Notes: generated by a model from the letters alone, not told the origin. Numbered from the stretch's first letter, positions 39,850-49,651 are shown. The stretch: DNA of 64,000 bases from Rhodanobacter sp. C03 (GCF_002001175.1 NZ_MUNT01000001.1:124001-188000), one strand, 5' to 3'. Numbers and translations: made by a program.

Positions 39850-40770
39850 ATGCAGGATCTCAATGACCTGTTCTATTTCGTCCAGGTGGTGGAACACCAC
39901 GGTTTTGCCGCGGCCGGACGCGCGCTCGGCATCCCCAAGTCCAAGCTCAGCCGGCGCGTGGCGATGCTGGAGGAACGCCTGGGCGTGCGCCTGGTGCAGC
40001 GTTCCACCCGGCGTTTTTCGGTCACCGAGCTGGGCCAGGACTATTACCGCCACTGCAAGGCGATGCTGGTCGAAGCCGAGGCGGCGCAGGAGCTGATCGA
40101 CCTCACCCGCGCCGAGCCGCAAGGCATCGTGCGCGTGGCCTGTCCGGTGGCGCTGCTGCACTTCCAGATCGGCACGATGCTGGCCCGCTTCATGGCCAGC
40201 CATCCACGCGTGCAGGTGCAGCTGGATGCGACCAACCGACGCGTGGACGTGATCCAGGAAGGCTACGACCTCGCGCTGCGCGTGCGCTTTCCGCCGCTGG
40301 AGGACAGCGATCTGGTGATGAAGGTGCTCGGCGAAAGTCCGCAATGTCTGATCGCCAGCCCTGCGTTGCTGGAACAGCACCCGCCGCTGCGCGTGCCCGC
40401 AGACTTGCATGGCGTGCCCAGCATCGGTCTCGGCCTCGATCTGGCGCGCACGCGCAGCGAACATGTGTGGCAGCTCAACGGCCCGGACGGCCGCAGCGTG
40501 GTGGCAACGCACACACCGCGTCTGGTTACCGACGACATGATGGCGCTGCGGCTGGCAGCACTCGCCGGCGTGGGCATCGTGCAGCTGCCGACCATGACCA
40601 TCCGCGATGAATTCCGCGCGGGAACCCTGCAGCGTGTCCTGCCGGACTGGGCACCGCAGAGCGGCATCGCGCACGCGATCTTCCCGTCGCGCCGCGGGCT
40701 GCTGCCGGCGGTGCGTCAGCTGATCGATTATCTGGCTGGGGAATTCGAGCAGCTGGCTGACGAAGGCTAG
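39850..40770 (+). CDS. LysR-family transcriptional regulator
   Basis: 306 aa. The N-terminal winged helix-turn-helix is residues 1-60 (DLNDLFYFVQVVEHHGFAAAGRALG, then KSKLSRRVAMLEERLGVRLVQR). A periplasmic-binding-protein-like effector domain covers residues 90-295. The frame is open far upstream, but the ATG at 39850 aligns with the family start. Divergent from the pirin gene, which it probably regulates; the inducer is not predictable. Confidence 0.93.
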   Translation: MQDLNDLFYFVQVVEHHGFAAAGRALGIPKSKLSRRVAMLEERLGVRLVQRSTRRFSVTELGQDYYRHCKAMLVEAEAAQELIDLTRAEPQGIVRVACPVALLHFQIGTMLARFMASHPRVQVQLDATNRRVDVIQEGYDLALRVRFPPLEDSDLVMKVLGESPQCLIASPALLEQHPPLRVPADLHGVPSIGLGLDLARTRSEHVWQLNGPDGRSVVATHTPRLVTDDMMALRLAALAGVGIVQLPTMTIRDEFRAGTLQRVLPDWAPQSGIAHAIFPSRRGLLPAVRQLIDYLAGEFEQLADEG

Positions 40771-40858
40771 ATTCCCGAACGCGTCACCTGCTTACTGCTT
40801 CGCGTCATGATCACGTATGGTGCGGTGATACCCCAACGGCTCCTTGAGGATACGCACG

Positions 40859-42490
40859 ATGGCCGACTCGGTGGATTATCTCGTTGTGGGTGCCGGCCCG
40901 GCCGGTTGCGCGGTGGCCGCGCGACTGGCCGCGGCGCGGCCCGACCTGACCATCGCCATCCTCGAGACCGGGCCGGAGCGCACGCCGCTCCTCTCGAAAG
41001 TGCCGCTGGGCATTGCCGGTCTGGTGGGTCTGAAAGGCTCGGCCAATTACGCCTACACCACGACACCGCAGGCGGGGCTGCAGGGGCGCCAGGGTTTCCA
41101 GCCGCGCGGGCGCGGCGTCGGTGGCTCCAGCCTGATCAACGCGATGATCTACATGCGCGGTCAGCCGCAGGATTACGACGGCTGGGCAGCGCTGGGCTGC
41201 CACGGTTGGAGTTGGAACGACGTGCTGCCGTATTTCAAGCGCGGCGAGGACAACGTGCGCGGCGCCTCGGCGCTGCATGGCGTCGGCGGTCCGCTGCGGG
41301 TCGAGGATCTGCGCGAGCGCAATCCGGCGACTCACGCCCTGATCGATGCTGCCGTGCAAGCGGGCTTTCCGCGCAATGACGATTTCAACGGCGCCGTGCA
41401 GGAAGGCGTCGGCGCCTATCAGGTCTTCCAGAAAGCCGGCCGCCGTTTCAATGCCGCCGAAGCCTACCTCGGTGCGGCTGGCGCGCGGCCAGCCAATCTG
41501 CAGGTGATCGCCGATGCCCAGGTCCGGCGTATCCGCTTTGAGGGCAAGCGTGCCACCGGCGTCGTCTATCGCAATGGCGGGGTCGAACATTCGCTGAGCG
41601 CGCGCGGCGAGGTCATCCTGTCGGCCGGTGCGTTCGGCTCGCCGCAGCTATTGATGGCCTCGGGCGTGGGTCCAGCCGAACACCTGCGCGAGCACGGCAT
41701 CGATGTGGTGGCGGATCGCGCACAAGTCGGACAGAACCTGCAGGACCATGTCGACTACACCTTGAATGTACGCGCCAAGGCGCCGGGCCTGTTCGGCATC
41801 AGCTTGCCGGTGCTGTACCAAGGCATGATGAGCATGCGCGCATGGAGTCGCGACGGGCGCGGCATGCTGACCACGAACGTGGCCGAAGCCGGCGGCTTCC
41901 TCAAGAGCGATCCCTCGCTCGACCGGCCCGACCTGCAACTGCACTTCTGCATCGGCATCGTCGACGACCACAACCGCAAGCTGCATTTGGGTTCGGGTTA
42001 TTCGATCCACGTCTGCGTATTGCGTCCGCACAGCCGCGGCCAGGTTCGCCTGGCCAGCGCCGATATGGGCAAGGCGCCGCTGATCGATCCGAATTTCCTC
42101 AGCGATCCGCGCGACCTCGACACCCTGGTCGCCGGCACCAGGATCAGCCAGCGCATCATGGCCGCGTCCACATTGGCCAGCTGGAATGGGCGCACGATCT
42201 ACGGCACGGGATGCGATGACGACGAAACACTGCGCCAGCTGATCCGCGCCCACGCCGATACGATCTATCACCCGGTCGGTACCTGCCGCATGGGCGGCGA
42301 TGCGGAATCCGTGGTCGATCCCTCATTGTGCGTGCGCGGCATCGAAGGCCTGCGCGTGGTCGATGCCTCGATCATGCCGCGCGTGATCAGCGGCAATACG
42401 CAGGCGCCTTGCGCGATGATCGGTGAGAAGGCGGCGGATATGATTCTTGCGGCAAGCCGCGCGAGCGGGGGGTGTAGCCCCGCTGTCTAA
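40859..42490 (+). CDS. GMC-family FAD oxidoreductase (choline dehydrogenase-like)
   Basis: 543 aa. The FAD-binding motif is YLVVGAGPAGCAVAARLA at residues 7-24. The GMC signature RGRGVGGSSLINAMIYMRG is near residue 85, and the C-terminal active-site region HPVGTCRMGGDAESVVDPSL and NTQAPCAMIGEKAADMIL carries the catalytic His and Asn. The ATG at 40859 has GAGGA 8 nt upstream. It oxidises an alcohol, possibly choline-like, aromatic or a long-chain alcohol. No betaine aldehyde dehydrogenase is adjacent, so calling it BetA is not justified. Confidence 0.88.
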   Translation: MADSVDYLVVGAGPAGCAVAARLAAARPDLTIAILETGPERTPLLSKVPLGIAGLVGLKGSANYAYTTTPQAGLQGRQGFQPRGRGVGGSSLINAMIYMRGQPQDYDGWAALGCHGWSWNDVLPYFKRGEDNVRGASALHGVGGPLRVEDLRERNPATHALIDAAVQAGFPRNDDFNGAVQEGVGAYQVFQKAGRRFNAAEAYLGAAGARPANLQVIADAQVRRIRFEGKRATGVVYRNGGVEHSLSARGEVILSAGAFGSPQLLMASGVGPAEHLREHGIDVVADRAQVGQNLQDHVDYTLNVRAKAPGLFGISLPVLYQGMMSMRAWSRDGRGMLTTNVAEAGGFLKSDPSLDRPDLQLHFCIGIVDDHNRKLHLGSGYSIHVCVLRPHSRGQVRLASADMGKAPLIDPNFLSDPRDLDTLVAGTRISQRIMAASTLASWNGRTIYGTGCDDDETLRQLIRAHADTIYHPVGTCRMGGDAESVVDPSLCVRGIEGLRVVDASIMPRVISGNTQAPCAMIGEKAADMILAASRASGGCSPAV

Positions 42491-42630
42491 TCATCATTCT
42501 TCGCGGGAACCTTGTAGCGTGTTCTGCTGGCACGCAGGGTGGCATCGTTTTGCCACCGCGCCGCATCGGCTCATCGACGATCTGGCTGTCGATGGGTAGG
42601 TGTTCGAGAGGTCTCACCTTATCGCGAGAC

Positions 42631-43374
42631 CTAAGGTTTCGCCTTCTTTGCCATCGCTTTTGTAACGCGTCGTTGAATTACGCCTATGCCCTTATGGCTC
42701 ACGTGGCCTGTATATCGAGCGAGATACCTTCGGAGTGCCAAATCGGCACCTTCGACATTTGCGGCTTCTAAATGAGCCGTCACGAGTGCCTTGATGATTT
42801 CGAAATTTCCAAGTGGCGGAAGTTCACGGAGGATCTGCCCAACCAGTCCGGGTTCCACATTGCATGCCGAGGCCTGATCGTGCAGGGCTAATGCGCTTTC
42901 CAAGTATTTGATGCGCTCGTCAACTCGGCTTGCCTTACTTGCGGTCGCAACTGCCTCGTCGCGCTGCCGACGAAATTCCTCCTCGCGCTTCCATTCGGCG
43001 AGGTTTATTCCACGACCGAAGTTCTGGCGGTTGACCAGTGTTGCTCCGTATTGCTGCATGAGCTCTTCTTCAAGCTCGAGAGCTTGATCCTCCGTAAGTC
43101 CGTCAGCCACGATCTTTACGCGATACTCACCCTGTAGATGTTTTTCGACGTAGTGATTCCAGAGTGTCTCTCGATCTAGTGACCAAGCGCGACGACCAGT
43201 ACCTTTCCCGATGTAGAACGGTTGACCTTTCGATGTCGTGTGGGCGTATACGTAAAAGCCTTTGGGAAGTGTGCATGGCGCTTCATCGGAAATGAATGAA
43301 GGCAACGGCGATGTGACTTGGTTGGCTGAGCTTCTAGGCTCGCCAGATAACAGTCTTTGCAGTTTATCCAGCAC
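42631..43374 (-). CDS. GIY-YIG-like domain protein of unknown role
   Basis: 247 aa, GTG start at 43374. The motif FYVYAHTTSKGQPFYIGKGTGRRAWS near residues 39-64 matches the GIY-YIG nuclease fold (Y-V-Y ... F-Y-I-G-K-G plus Arg). EEELMQQYGATLVNRQNFGRG supplies a downstream Glu and Asn. The remainder is helical (EEEFRRQRDEAVATASKASR), with no recognised domain. Its codon usage is less GC-rich than that of its neighbours, suggesting acquisition. Could be a solitary nuclease or a degenerate mobile-element gene. Confidence 0.7.
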   Translation of the reverse strand: MLDKLQRLLSGEPRSSANQVTSPLPSFISDEAPCTLPKGFYVYAHTTSKGQPFYIGKGTGRRAWSLDRETLWNHYVEKHLQGEYRVKIVADGLTEDQALELEEELMQQYGATLVNRQNFGRGINLAEWKREEEFRRQRDEAVATASKASRVDERIKYLESALALHDQASACNVEPGLVGQILRELPPLGNFEIIKALVTAHLEAANVEGADLALRRYLARYTGHVSHKGIGVIQRRVTKAMAKKAKP

Positions 43375-43404
43375 CCTTCGCTCCCGACCTTCGTGGCTTA
43401 GATG

Positions 43405-45393
43405 TCAATGCGAAAAATCGATCGCATAAGTCGCTGTGCCGTCGCCGTGATCCTTGAGCTGTTGGATATCGTCGAGACCCGCTTCATGCGCCAGCGCCTG
43501 CTTGTCGCTGGCGCCCTTGAACACCACCGGACCATGCGTCTTCAACCGCGCAAACTTCCATGAAGTCGGTTCGAGATCCTTTGCGCCGATCGTCCGATGC
43601 TGCTCCAGCCACTTGGCCAGGATCTCGCGGGTGCCATCGGGCGCGGACAGCACGATGTTTTTGCCGTCGAGGCCGGGGAAGTTGCCGCCGCCGCTGGCGC
43701 GGTAGTTGTTGGTGACGACGATGAACGACTGGTTCGGGGTGACCCGTTTGCCGTGATACGTCAGTGAGGTGATGCGTTGGCCGACCGGCTTCGACACGTC
43801 GATGACGTAGTGGATGCCGCCCTGGATCTGGTCGAAGTTGAAGCCGGGGACGTGGTCGTTGATCAGTTCCTGTGCGTCGGCCTTGCTCGGGTCGATGCTG
43901 TGGAAGCGTTCGGCGGACTGCTCCAGCCAGGCCTTGAGACCGGCGCCGTCGATCTTCACCGCGGCCAGCGTGTTCGGATAGAAGTACAGGTCGGCGGCGC
44001 TGCGCAGGGTCAGCGGGCCGGGCGCGACGTCGGTGTAGTCGTCGGGGCCGCCGAAGCCGCTGCGGAACGCGGCGGCGGCGGAGAGCACCGGCACATCGCG
44101 CAGCTCCGGATGTAGTCGTGGCAGTTCGCTGCGCACGTAGTCGGCTTGCGCGGCGTTGACCGCAGCCAGGGCGGTCATGTTGCCCTCGTCGGAGAAGTAG
44201 CTGCTCAGGCGCAGCGTGCTGTTGCCGATCGGCGTGTTGACGTAGGCGATCGCCGCTTCATGCGCTTGCTGCACCAGCGGCGCGATCTCCGGATCGACCG
44301 GCACGCACTGGTTCTTCTGCGGACAAATGGGCCGCACTTCGCTGTGCGTATTGTCGAGGTCGACTACCCAGCGTCCGTTCTGGCGATTCAGCACCAGCTG
44401 GATCACGCCCAGGTCCTTGCCGAAGAAACCACCCATCACCGCCGGCACATTACGGACGAAACCAAGTCGTGCGTCGACGTCCTTCATGCCGGCGTAATGC
44501 GGGCCAGGGAACTCGGTATGCGAATGGCCGAGCAGCAGCACGTCGATGCCTTTCATGCCGGCCAGGTACCAGCCGCCGTTTTCCATCTGCGGGGTGTACG
44601 GCGCGGTGTCGAGGCCGCCGTGCAGGATCGCCACGATCAGGTCGGGATGCTGCGCCTCAAGTTCCGGCAGGTACTTCTGCGCCGCCTCGACCACACCGCT
44701 GACGGTGACCTTGCCGGCCAGGTTCTGCTTGTCCCACTGCATGATCGGCGGCGGGGTGAAACCGATGATGCCGACCTTCAGTGGCACGCTGACCTTGCTG
44801 CCGTCCTGCGTATACGCCTCGATGGTTTTCGTGACCACCGCCCACGGCTTGAAGATGGGCTGACCATTGCGCGCGCTGTCGACGTTGGACAGCACCAGCG
44901 GGAAATGCGGGCCGGCGCACTGGTTGGCATGGCCGCCATCGACGTTCATCGGCGTGCCGGTGACTTGCGACAGAAAGCCGAGGCCGTAGTTGAATTCATG
45001 GTTGCCGGCGGTGCCGCCGTCGTAGCCGAGCGTATCCATCGCTTTGTAAATCGCCAGCTCCTGGTCGCAGCCGACCGGCTTCACCAGCGCCTGATAATCG
45101 GCCAGCACACTGCCCTGGATGGTGTCGCCGCTGTCGAACAGGAAGGTGTTGGGAAACTCGGCGCGCGCGCGGCGGACCAGGGTGGCGGTGCGCTCGTAGC
45201 CAAGCGAGTCGTCCGGCTTGAGCTTGTAGTAGTCGTAGCTCAGCACGTTGGCATGGATGTCGGTGGTTTCCAGGATCGCCACGTTCGCGCGCGCGCCGTC
45301 CTGCAGCAGCGGGTTCGGCTTGACGGCATGGCTGGCGCAACCGGCGAGCAGGGAAGCGGCAAGAATGGTGAGGGGAAGACGACGTGGTGACAT
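43405..45393 (-). CDS. cpdB: 2',3'-cyclic-nucleotide 2'-phosphodiesterase/3'-nucleotidase-like lipoprotein
   Basis: 662 aa with a lipoprotein signal (lipobox LLAGC, Cys18). The calcineurin-like metallophosphatase domain shows ETTDIHANVLSYDYY, DSGDTIQGS, GNHEFNYG and GHSHTEFPG, the metal-ligand set. A C-terminal 5'-nucleotidase domain carries the substrate-binding NNYRASGGGNFPG. CpdB scavenges nucleotides in the periplasm; here the protein appears anchored to a membrane as a lipoprotein. Divergent from the sulfatase-like gene. Confidence 0.9.
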   Translation of the reverse strand: MSPRRLPLTILAASLLAGCASHAVKPNPLLQDGARANVAILETTDIHANVLSYDYYKLKPDDSLGYERTATLVRRARAEFPNTFLFDSGDTIQGSVLADYQALVKPVGCDQELAIYKAMDTLGYDGGTAGNHEFNYGLGFLSQVTGTPMNVDGGHANQCAGPHFPLVLSNVDSARNGQPIFKPWAVVTKTIEAYTQDGSKVSVPLKVGIIGFTPPPIMQWDKQNLAGKVTVSGVVEAAQKYLPELEAQHPDLIVAILHGGLDTAPYTPQMENGGWYLAGMKGIDVLLLGHSHTEFPGPHYAGMKDVDARLGFVRNVPAVMGGFFGKDLGVIQLVLNRQNGRWVVDLDNTHSEVRPICPQKNQCVPVDPEIAPLVQQAHEAAIAYVNTPIGNSTLRLSSYFSDEGNMTALAAVNAAQADYVRSELPRLHPELRDVPVLSAAAAFRSGFGGPDDYTDVAPGPLTLRSAADLYFYPNTLAAVKIDGAGLKAWLEQSAERFHSIDPSKADAQELINDHVPGFNFDQIQGGIHYVIDVSKPVGQRITSLTYHGKRVTPNQSFIVVTNNYRASGGGNFPGLDGKNIVLSAPDGTREILAKWLEQHRTIGAKDLEPTSWKFARLKTHGPVVFKGASDKQALAHEAGLDDIQQLKDHGDGTATYAIDFSH

Positions 45394-45590
45394 GGTGGTT
45401 CCGTAGGGCGCGTGCGGGTTCAGACCGTAAAAACTAACAGATCGGGGTGACCCTTTGCCTTGCATGGCGTGCACTGCATTACCCAACGCCGGTGGAACGG
45501 CGCGCCGGGCAATCCGCCCGTTGCCGGTGCAAGACCGTAAGATGGCGCCTTGGTCACACGCCGAGTCCTTACAGGGGGACTTTCAACTTT

Positions 45591-47300
45591 ATGCGTCAAA
45601 TCTTTTTACATGTCACGCGGGCCCGTGTGGTGTCGCTGTGTGCCGTGATCCTTTTTGCCGTCTGCGTCGCCAGCACGGCGCTGCTTGAGCCCGAACCGCT
45701 GCAGAAGGCTTTCATCGCAAGCCTGATGCTGTGCACGTTCGTCGTGCTGCTGTTCGTGTTTGCGCGAGTGGCCACCGCGCTGGTGGTCAGTGGCGGGCTG
45801 TTCGTCGCACTGCATTTCATCTCGGAGTTGAAGCAGCGCTATCTCGAATCGCAGCTGATGCCGTCGGACTTCATCTATTACGCCAGCACCAGTCTGGTCG
45901 ATACGCTGAAGCATTACCCGCATCTGTATCTGCTGGGGATCGGCATCTGCGTGCTGGTGCCGCCGCTGCTGTACCTGGTGTGGCGCTGGGACTGGCGCGT
46001 GCTGCGCGGATTGCGGCGCTGGCCGGCATTTGGCGTGCGCGTCGGCGGTATCGCGCTCGGCGTGTTCGCGTTCTGGTTGTGCATGCTGCCGAGCGGCCTG
46101 TTCGCGCATGTGCACTCGCGCAATGTATGGGAGAAGCTTTCCGACGACGCGCAGCTGACCAACTTCTTCGTCAACTTCCGCGACTCCGCTGTGACCTTGC
46201 CGGCGATGTCCAGCGATGCCGTTGCCGAGCAGCAGTGGGGGTCGACCGCGGCGGGCGAACCGGGTGCCGCGCCACCGCCGTATCCGGACATCGTGCAGGT
46301 GCTGGAGGAAAGCACCTTCGATCCATCGATCTACGATGTGTGCACCGTGCCGGCATGCCATTTGGCAATGTTCCAGACCGATGCGCGCACCCGCGGCACC
46401 GGCGTGCTGCGCGTGCATACCTTCGGTGGCGGCACCTGGGTCAGCGAGTTCGCCACGCTGACCGGCATGCCGCAGGACATCTTCGGACCCGGCGGCATGT
46501 ATGCGCCGTTCGTGCTGGCGCCGCACGTGCATGATGCGCTGGCGCTGCAGCTGCGCCGGCTCGGCTATCTCACCATCGGCATCTACCCGACCGAAGGCAA
46601 CTTCATCAACGGCCGCAACGCGTACACGGCGTATGGCTTCGATCACCTGTACGACGTCAACGAGCTCGGCCTGGAAGAATGGGACGAGACCGACAAGCAG
46701 ATGTTCGACGCGGCCAAGCGCGTTTACGACAAGGTGAAGAAGCCGGGCCAGCCGGTGTTCGTGATGATCCTGACGATCAACCAGCACGGCCCGCACGACG
46801 ACCCGATGTCGACGCTGCCGGTACCGTTCCAGAACCTGCTGCATGGCCTGAAGGCCACGCCGGCACTCAACTTCGATACCTATCTGTCGCGCCTGCACGA
46901 TTCCGACGTGGCGATGCGCGGGCTGGAGCACGACTTCCTCGACCGTGAGCAGCCGACAGTACTGGTGCACTTCGGCGACCACCAGCCATCGTTCGACGGA
47001 CTGATCCGCGGCCTGCAGCGCACGCTGCCCACGCCGCTGCAGCCGTACCGCGATTACCTGACCTACTACATGATCAAGAGCAACTTCGCCGGGCCGCCGT
47101 TGCCGCGCTATCCGATGCTCGACATCGCCTTCCTGCCCAGCATGGTGTTGCAGGCCGCCGGCGTGCCGAAGGATGCGTATTTCTCCGCGGAGACCGCGTT
47201 GCGCACGCGCTGCAACGGGCTCTACGACGACTGCGGCGTACCCGGCCTGATCGACTCCTACCATGCGTGGACCTTCGGGCGACTGCACGTGTATCAGTGA
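45591..47300 (+). CDS. Membrane sulfatase-fold protein, LTA synthase/phosphoglycerol transferase-like
   Basis: 569 aa. About four or five N-terminal hydrophobic helices (residues 13-180) are followed by an extracytoplasmic alkaline-phosphatase/sulfatase-type domain. VLEESTFDPS near residue 242 holds the expected Thr/Ser nucleophile, and later metal-site motifs are FHTFGGGTW-like VHTFGGGTWVSEF, TINQHGPHD and VHFGDHQPS. The family transfers phosphoglycerol or phosphoethanolamine to glycans or lipids. The ATG at 45591 is preferred over upstream in-frame codons, as it gives a clean membrane N-terminus. Confidence 0.82.
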   Translation: MRQIFLHVTRARVVSLCAVILFAVCVASTALLEPEPLQKAFIASLMLCTFVVLLFVFARVATALVVSGGLFVALHFISELKQRYLESQLMPSDFIYYASTSLVDTLKHYPHLYLLGIGICVLVPPLLYLVWRWDWRVLRGLRRWPAFGVRVGGIALGVFAFWLCMLPSGLFAHVHSRNVWEKLSDDAQLTNFFVNFRDSAVTLPAMSSDAVAEQQWGSTAAGEPGAAPPPYPDIVQVLEESTFDPSIYDVCTVPACHLAMFQTDARTRGTGVLRVHTFGGGTWVSEFATLTGMPQDIFGPGGMYAPFVLAPHVHDALALQLRRLGYLTIGIYPTEGNFINGRNAYTAYGFDHLYDVNELGLEEWDETDKQMFDAAKRVYDKVKKPGQPVFVMILTINQHGPHDDPMSTLPVPFQNLLHGLKATPALNFDTYLSRLHDSDVAMRGLEHDFLDREQPTVLVHFGDHQPSFDGLIRGLQRTLPTPLQPYRDYLTYYMIKSNFAGPPLPRYPMLDIAFLPSMVLQAAGVPKDAYFSAETALRTRCNGLYDDCGVPGLIDSYHAWTFGRLHVYQ

Positions 47301-47549
47301 AGGGTGGATCTGGTTGGCGCCGGATGTGCGTACCGCACTTCCACGGCTGACCGTGGGGTCAGGCAAGGGCAGTTTCTGTCGTCATGCGGCACTCCCCGGC
47401 CTCCCGGTTCACATGAAAGTGTGATGCACATCGCGCGCGCCATTCATGTTCGTGTGAAGACTTGAGCGGCATGCGGGAGCCAGCTTGTGCGCGTCCGGGT
47501 GTTGTCTTGGGCAACGGCGTACTGGCAAGTGTCTTGCTTGGTAACGGTC

Positions 47550-47828
47550 ATGAACGACTTCACGACCGGCACGCCCATGCTCACCGAAATCACATCGAAA
47601 GATCAGCAAGCACGGATTGTCGAAGACGAAGCGATCCTGGAACAGCAGATGGCCGAACTCGGCCTGTCGAACGACACCCGGCGGTTCCTGCGCAACCTGC
47701 ATCTTGCCGAGAAGCAGCTAAACGACGCCTTCAACAAGTCTCGTCAAGGCGGTGAACTGGAAGAGCGGGTGAGTCAGGTCTATCGCGACCTGTATGGCGC
47801 GGGTTGTGTCGTGCGTACCACGCGCTAG
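47550..47828 (+). CDS. Hypothetical small protein
   Basis: 92 aa, not recognised. It is soluble and strongly helical in appearance, with charged heptad-like stretches (ARIVEDEAILEQQMAELGLS, FLRNLHLAEKQLNDAFNKS, GGELEERVSQVYRDLYGAG). The ATG at 47550 has only a weak purine stretch upstream; MLTEIT at 47577 is an alternative. No operon partner. The spaces on either side (47301-47549 and 47829-48002) hold nothing I can assign. Confidence 0.55.
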   Translation: MNDFTTGTPMLTEITSKDQQARIVEDEAILEQQMAELGLSNDTRRFLRNLHLAEKQLNDAFNKSRQGGELEERVSQVYRDLYGAGCVVRTTR

Positions 47829-48002
47829 AAAAGCGCGCTCCTCAAGCGACATTCGCTGAAACCCCGATGCCTGTCTGGACCAGCGCGTTCATCAACGCCA
47901 CGGCTGACGATCAAGCACCAAACTGCTTCGCCAATCAAGACGAAGAAGCGGTTCAGCATGAACTCGTCCGGGCGCGTACGGGTCTTGGACAGAGCGTTCC
48001 CG

Positions 48003-48374
48003 TCAGCGTACTTCGACCTTTACGTCTGCACGCACACGCTGACCGGCACCGCATGCGAAAGCGGGTGCGATGCCAAGGATGGAGCGTGTCGGGATATGGC
48101 TGCCGGTGACTTCGATGGCCGGACTCACCACATCGAGCCGGTAACGTTGGCCACTGATGTCCACGGGAAGATCGGCGAATGCAAATGCGGCATTCGCATC
48201 GGCTGCGCGGTACGTGGTCTGCTTCGTTTGCCGATCCATCAGGCCGATCACGGCGGCGGGCAACGGGTGTCCGGTGTAGTCGTAAGCGGTGCCAGTGATG
48301 CGACAGGTGTCAGGTGATGCCTGTGCGTCGAATGCCAAGGTCACGAGCAACGCGGTTAGAACCAGGCGAATCAT
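48003..48374 (-). CDS. Small secreted carboxypeptidase-regulatory-like domain protein
   Basis: 123 aa: a signal peptide (MIRLVLTALLVTLAFDAQAS), then a single beta-sandwich-like domain. CRITGTAYDYTGHPLPAAVIGLMDRQTKQTTY matches the start of CarboxypepD_reg/Big-type folds, and FAFADLPVDI matches its second motif. The ATG at 48374 is supported by GGAGG 7 nt upstream. Two Cys (in DTCRI and FACGAG) could form a disulfide. Function unknown, periplasmic or secreted. Confidence 0.7.
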   Translation of the reverse strand: MIRLVLTALLVTLAFDAQASPDTCRITGTAYDYTGHPLPAAVIGLMDRQTKQTTYRAADANAAFAFADLPVDISGQRYRLDVVSPAIEVTGSHIPTRSILGIAPAFACGAGQRVRADVKVEVR

Positions 48375-48538
48375 GATGCTACCTCCAGCGGCGAGGAATG
48401 CATCCCTGCGCGGTGGACTCCGCATCCGATCTTACGCGCTTTACACGCATGTGGACCCTGCGGATTGCTCTTCGTATCGTCGCTTGCGAGAGGCTCAGGC
48501 AATAACCTTTATGCTGGATTGCCCCCGTAACCACCGGA

Positions 48539-49591
48539 ATGCTGGCCATGTCCGTTGCCGCGCACGCTCATGAGAGGCCGCTCGCCGCGAAGGTGCTGGT
48601 GATCGGCCATCGCGGTGCGCCGGCATGGCGGCCGGAACACACGCTGGCGTCGTATGCCAGGGCGATCGCCGACGGCGCCGACTTCATCGAGCCGGATCTG
48701 GTGATGACCAAGGATGGCGTGCTGGTGGCGCGCCACGAGAACGAGATTGGTGGCACCACCGATGTGGCCAGCCATCCAGAGTTCGCCCTGCGCCGGAGCA
48801 CCAGGGTGATTGACGGCCAGACCACGACCGGCTGGTTCACCGAAGACTTCACGCTGGCCGAACTGAAGACGCTGTGTGCGCGTGAGCGTTTGCCGCAATG
48901 GCGCAGCACGCAGTACGACGGCGAGTTCGAGATACCCACACTGGAGGAGATCATCGAGCTGGCGGCGTCGACCGCGGCAACTGGCGGCCGCATGGTAGGC
49001 ATCATTCCGGAGATCAAGCACGGCAGCTATTTCGCCGGGCTCGGCCTGGCGATGGAGGAGCGGCTGCTGGCCACGCTGGCCGAGCAGGCGTATACGCGCC
49101 ATGCGCCGGTGGAGATCCAGTCGTTCGAGATTGGCAATCTGCGCTACCTGCGCGAACGGCTGGGTGCCGCGCCGACGAACATCCGCCTGCTGCAGTTGCT
49201 GGGCGATCCCGCGGAGCAGCCGTGGGATGTGGCGGGTGGCAAGCTCGACTATGCGCGGATGATGACGCCGGATGGCCTGCGTGAAGTTGCCGCCTACGCC
49301 GATGCGATCGGCCCGCACAGTCGCGCGATCGTGCCGCTCGATGCGGCGGGACGATTCGCCACGCCGACTGCGCTGGTGCATGAAGCACATGCGGCAGGAC
49401 TGGAGGTGCACACGTATACGTTCCGCCCGGAAAACCACTTCCTGCCGCGCAGCCTGTGGCGGGGCGACGATCCGGCCAGCTTCAACGAAGCCGGCTCGAT
49501 CACCGAGATCCGCGCCTGCCTCGACGCCGGCATCGATGCGTTCTTCACCGACGCTCCGGCGATCGGCCGCAAGGCGCTCGACGCGCGCTGA
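48539..49591 (+). CDS. glpQ: Glycerophosphodiester phosphodiesterase, GlpQ type
   Basis: 350-aa TIM-barrel enzyme releasing glycerol-3-phosphate from deacylated phospholipids. IGHRGAPAWRPEHTLASY holds the HR and E ligands, DFIEPDLVMTKDGVLVARHE the metal-binding Glu/Asp and second His, and the C-terminal HTYTFRPENHFLP is typical of the periplasmic GlpQ branch. The ATG at 48539 gives only about 10 residues before HERPLA, too short for a normal signal peptide, and an in-frame stop lies just upstream. The export signal may therefore be lost. Confidence 0.9.
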   Translation: MLAMSVAAHAHERPLAAKVLVIGHRGAPAWRPEHTLASYARAIADGADFIEPDLVMTKDGVLVARHENEIGGTTDVASHPEFALRRSTRVIDGQTTTGWFTEDFTLAELKTLCARERLPQWRSTQYDGEFEIPTLEEIIELAASTAATGGRMVGIIPEIKHGSYFAGLGLAMEERLLATLAEQAYTRHAPVEIQSFEIGNLRYLRERLGAAPTNIRLLQLLGDPAEQPWDVAGGKLDYARMMTPDGLREVAAYADAIGPHSRAIVPLDAAGRFATPTALVHEAHAAGLEVHTYTFRPENHFLPRSLWRGDDPASFNEAGSITEIRACLDAGIDAFFTDAPAIGRKALDAR

Positions 49592-49651
49592 AGCGCGTCA
49601 CCCGGGCGGCGGCGCGGCTATGATCGGGTGCCAGTCTATGTGGGGTCATGC

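Noticed and set aside
40859-42490. Choline dehydrogenase BetA
   Set aside because: The GMC fold is clear, but no betaine aldehyde dehydrogenase, BetI or choline transporter is nearby, and the family is too broad for a substrate call.
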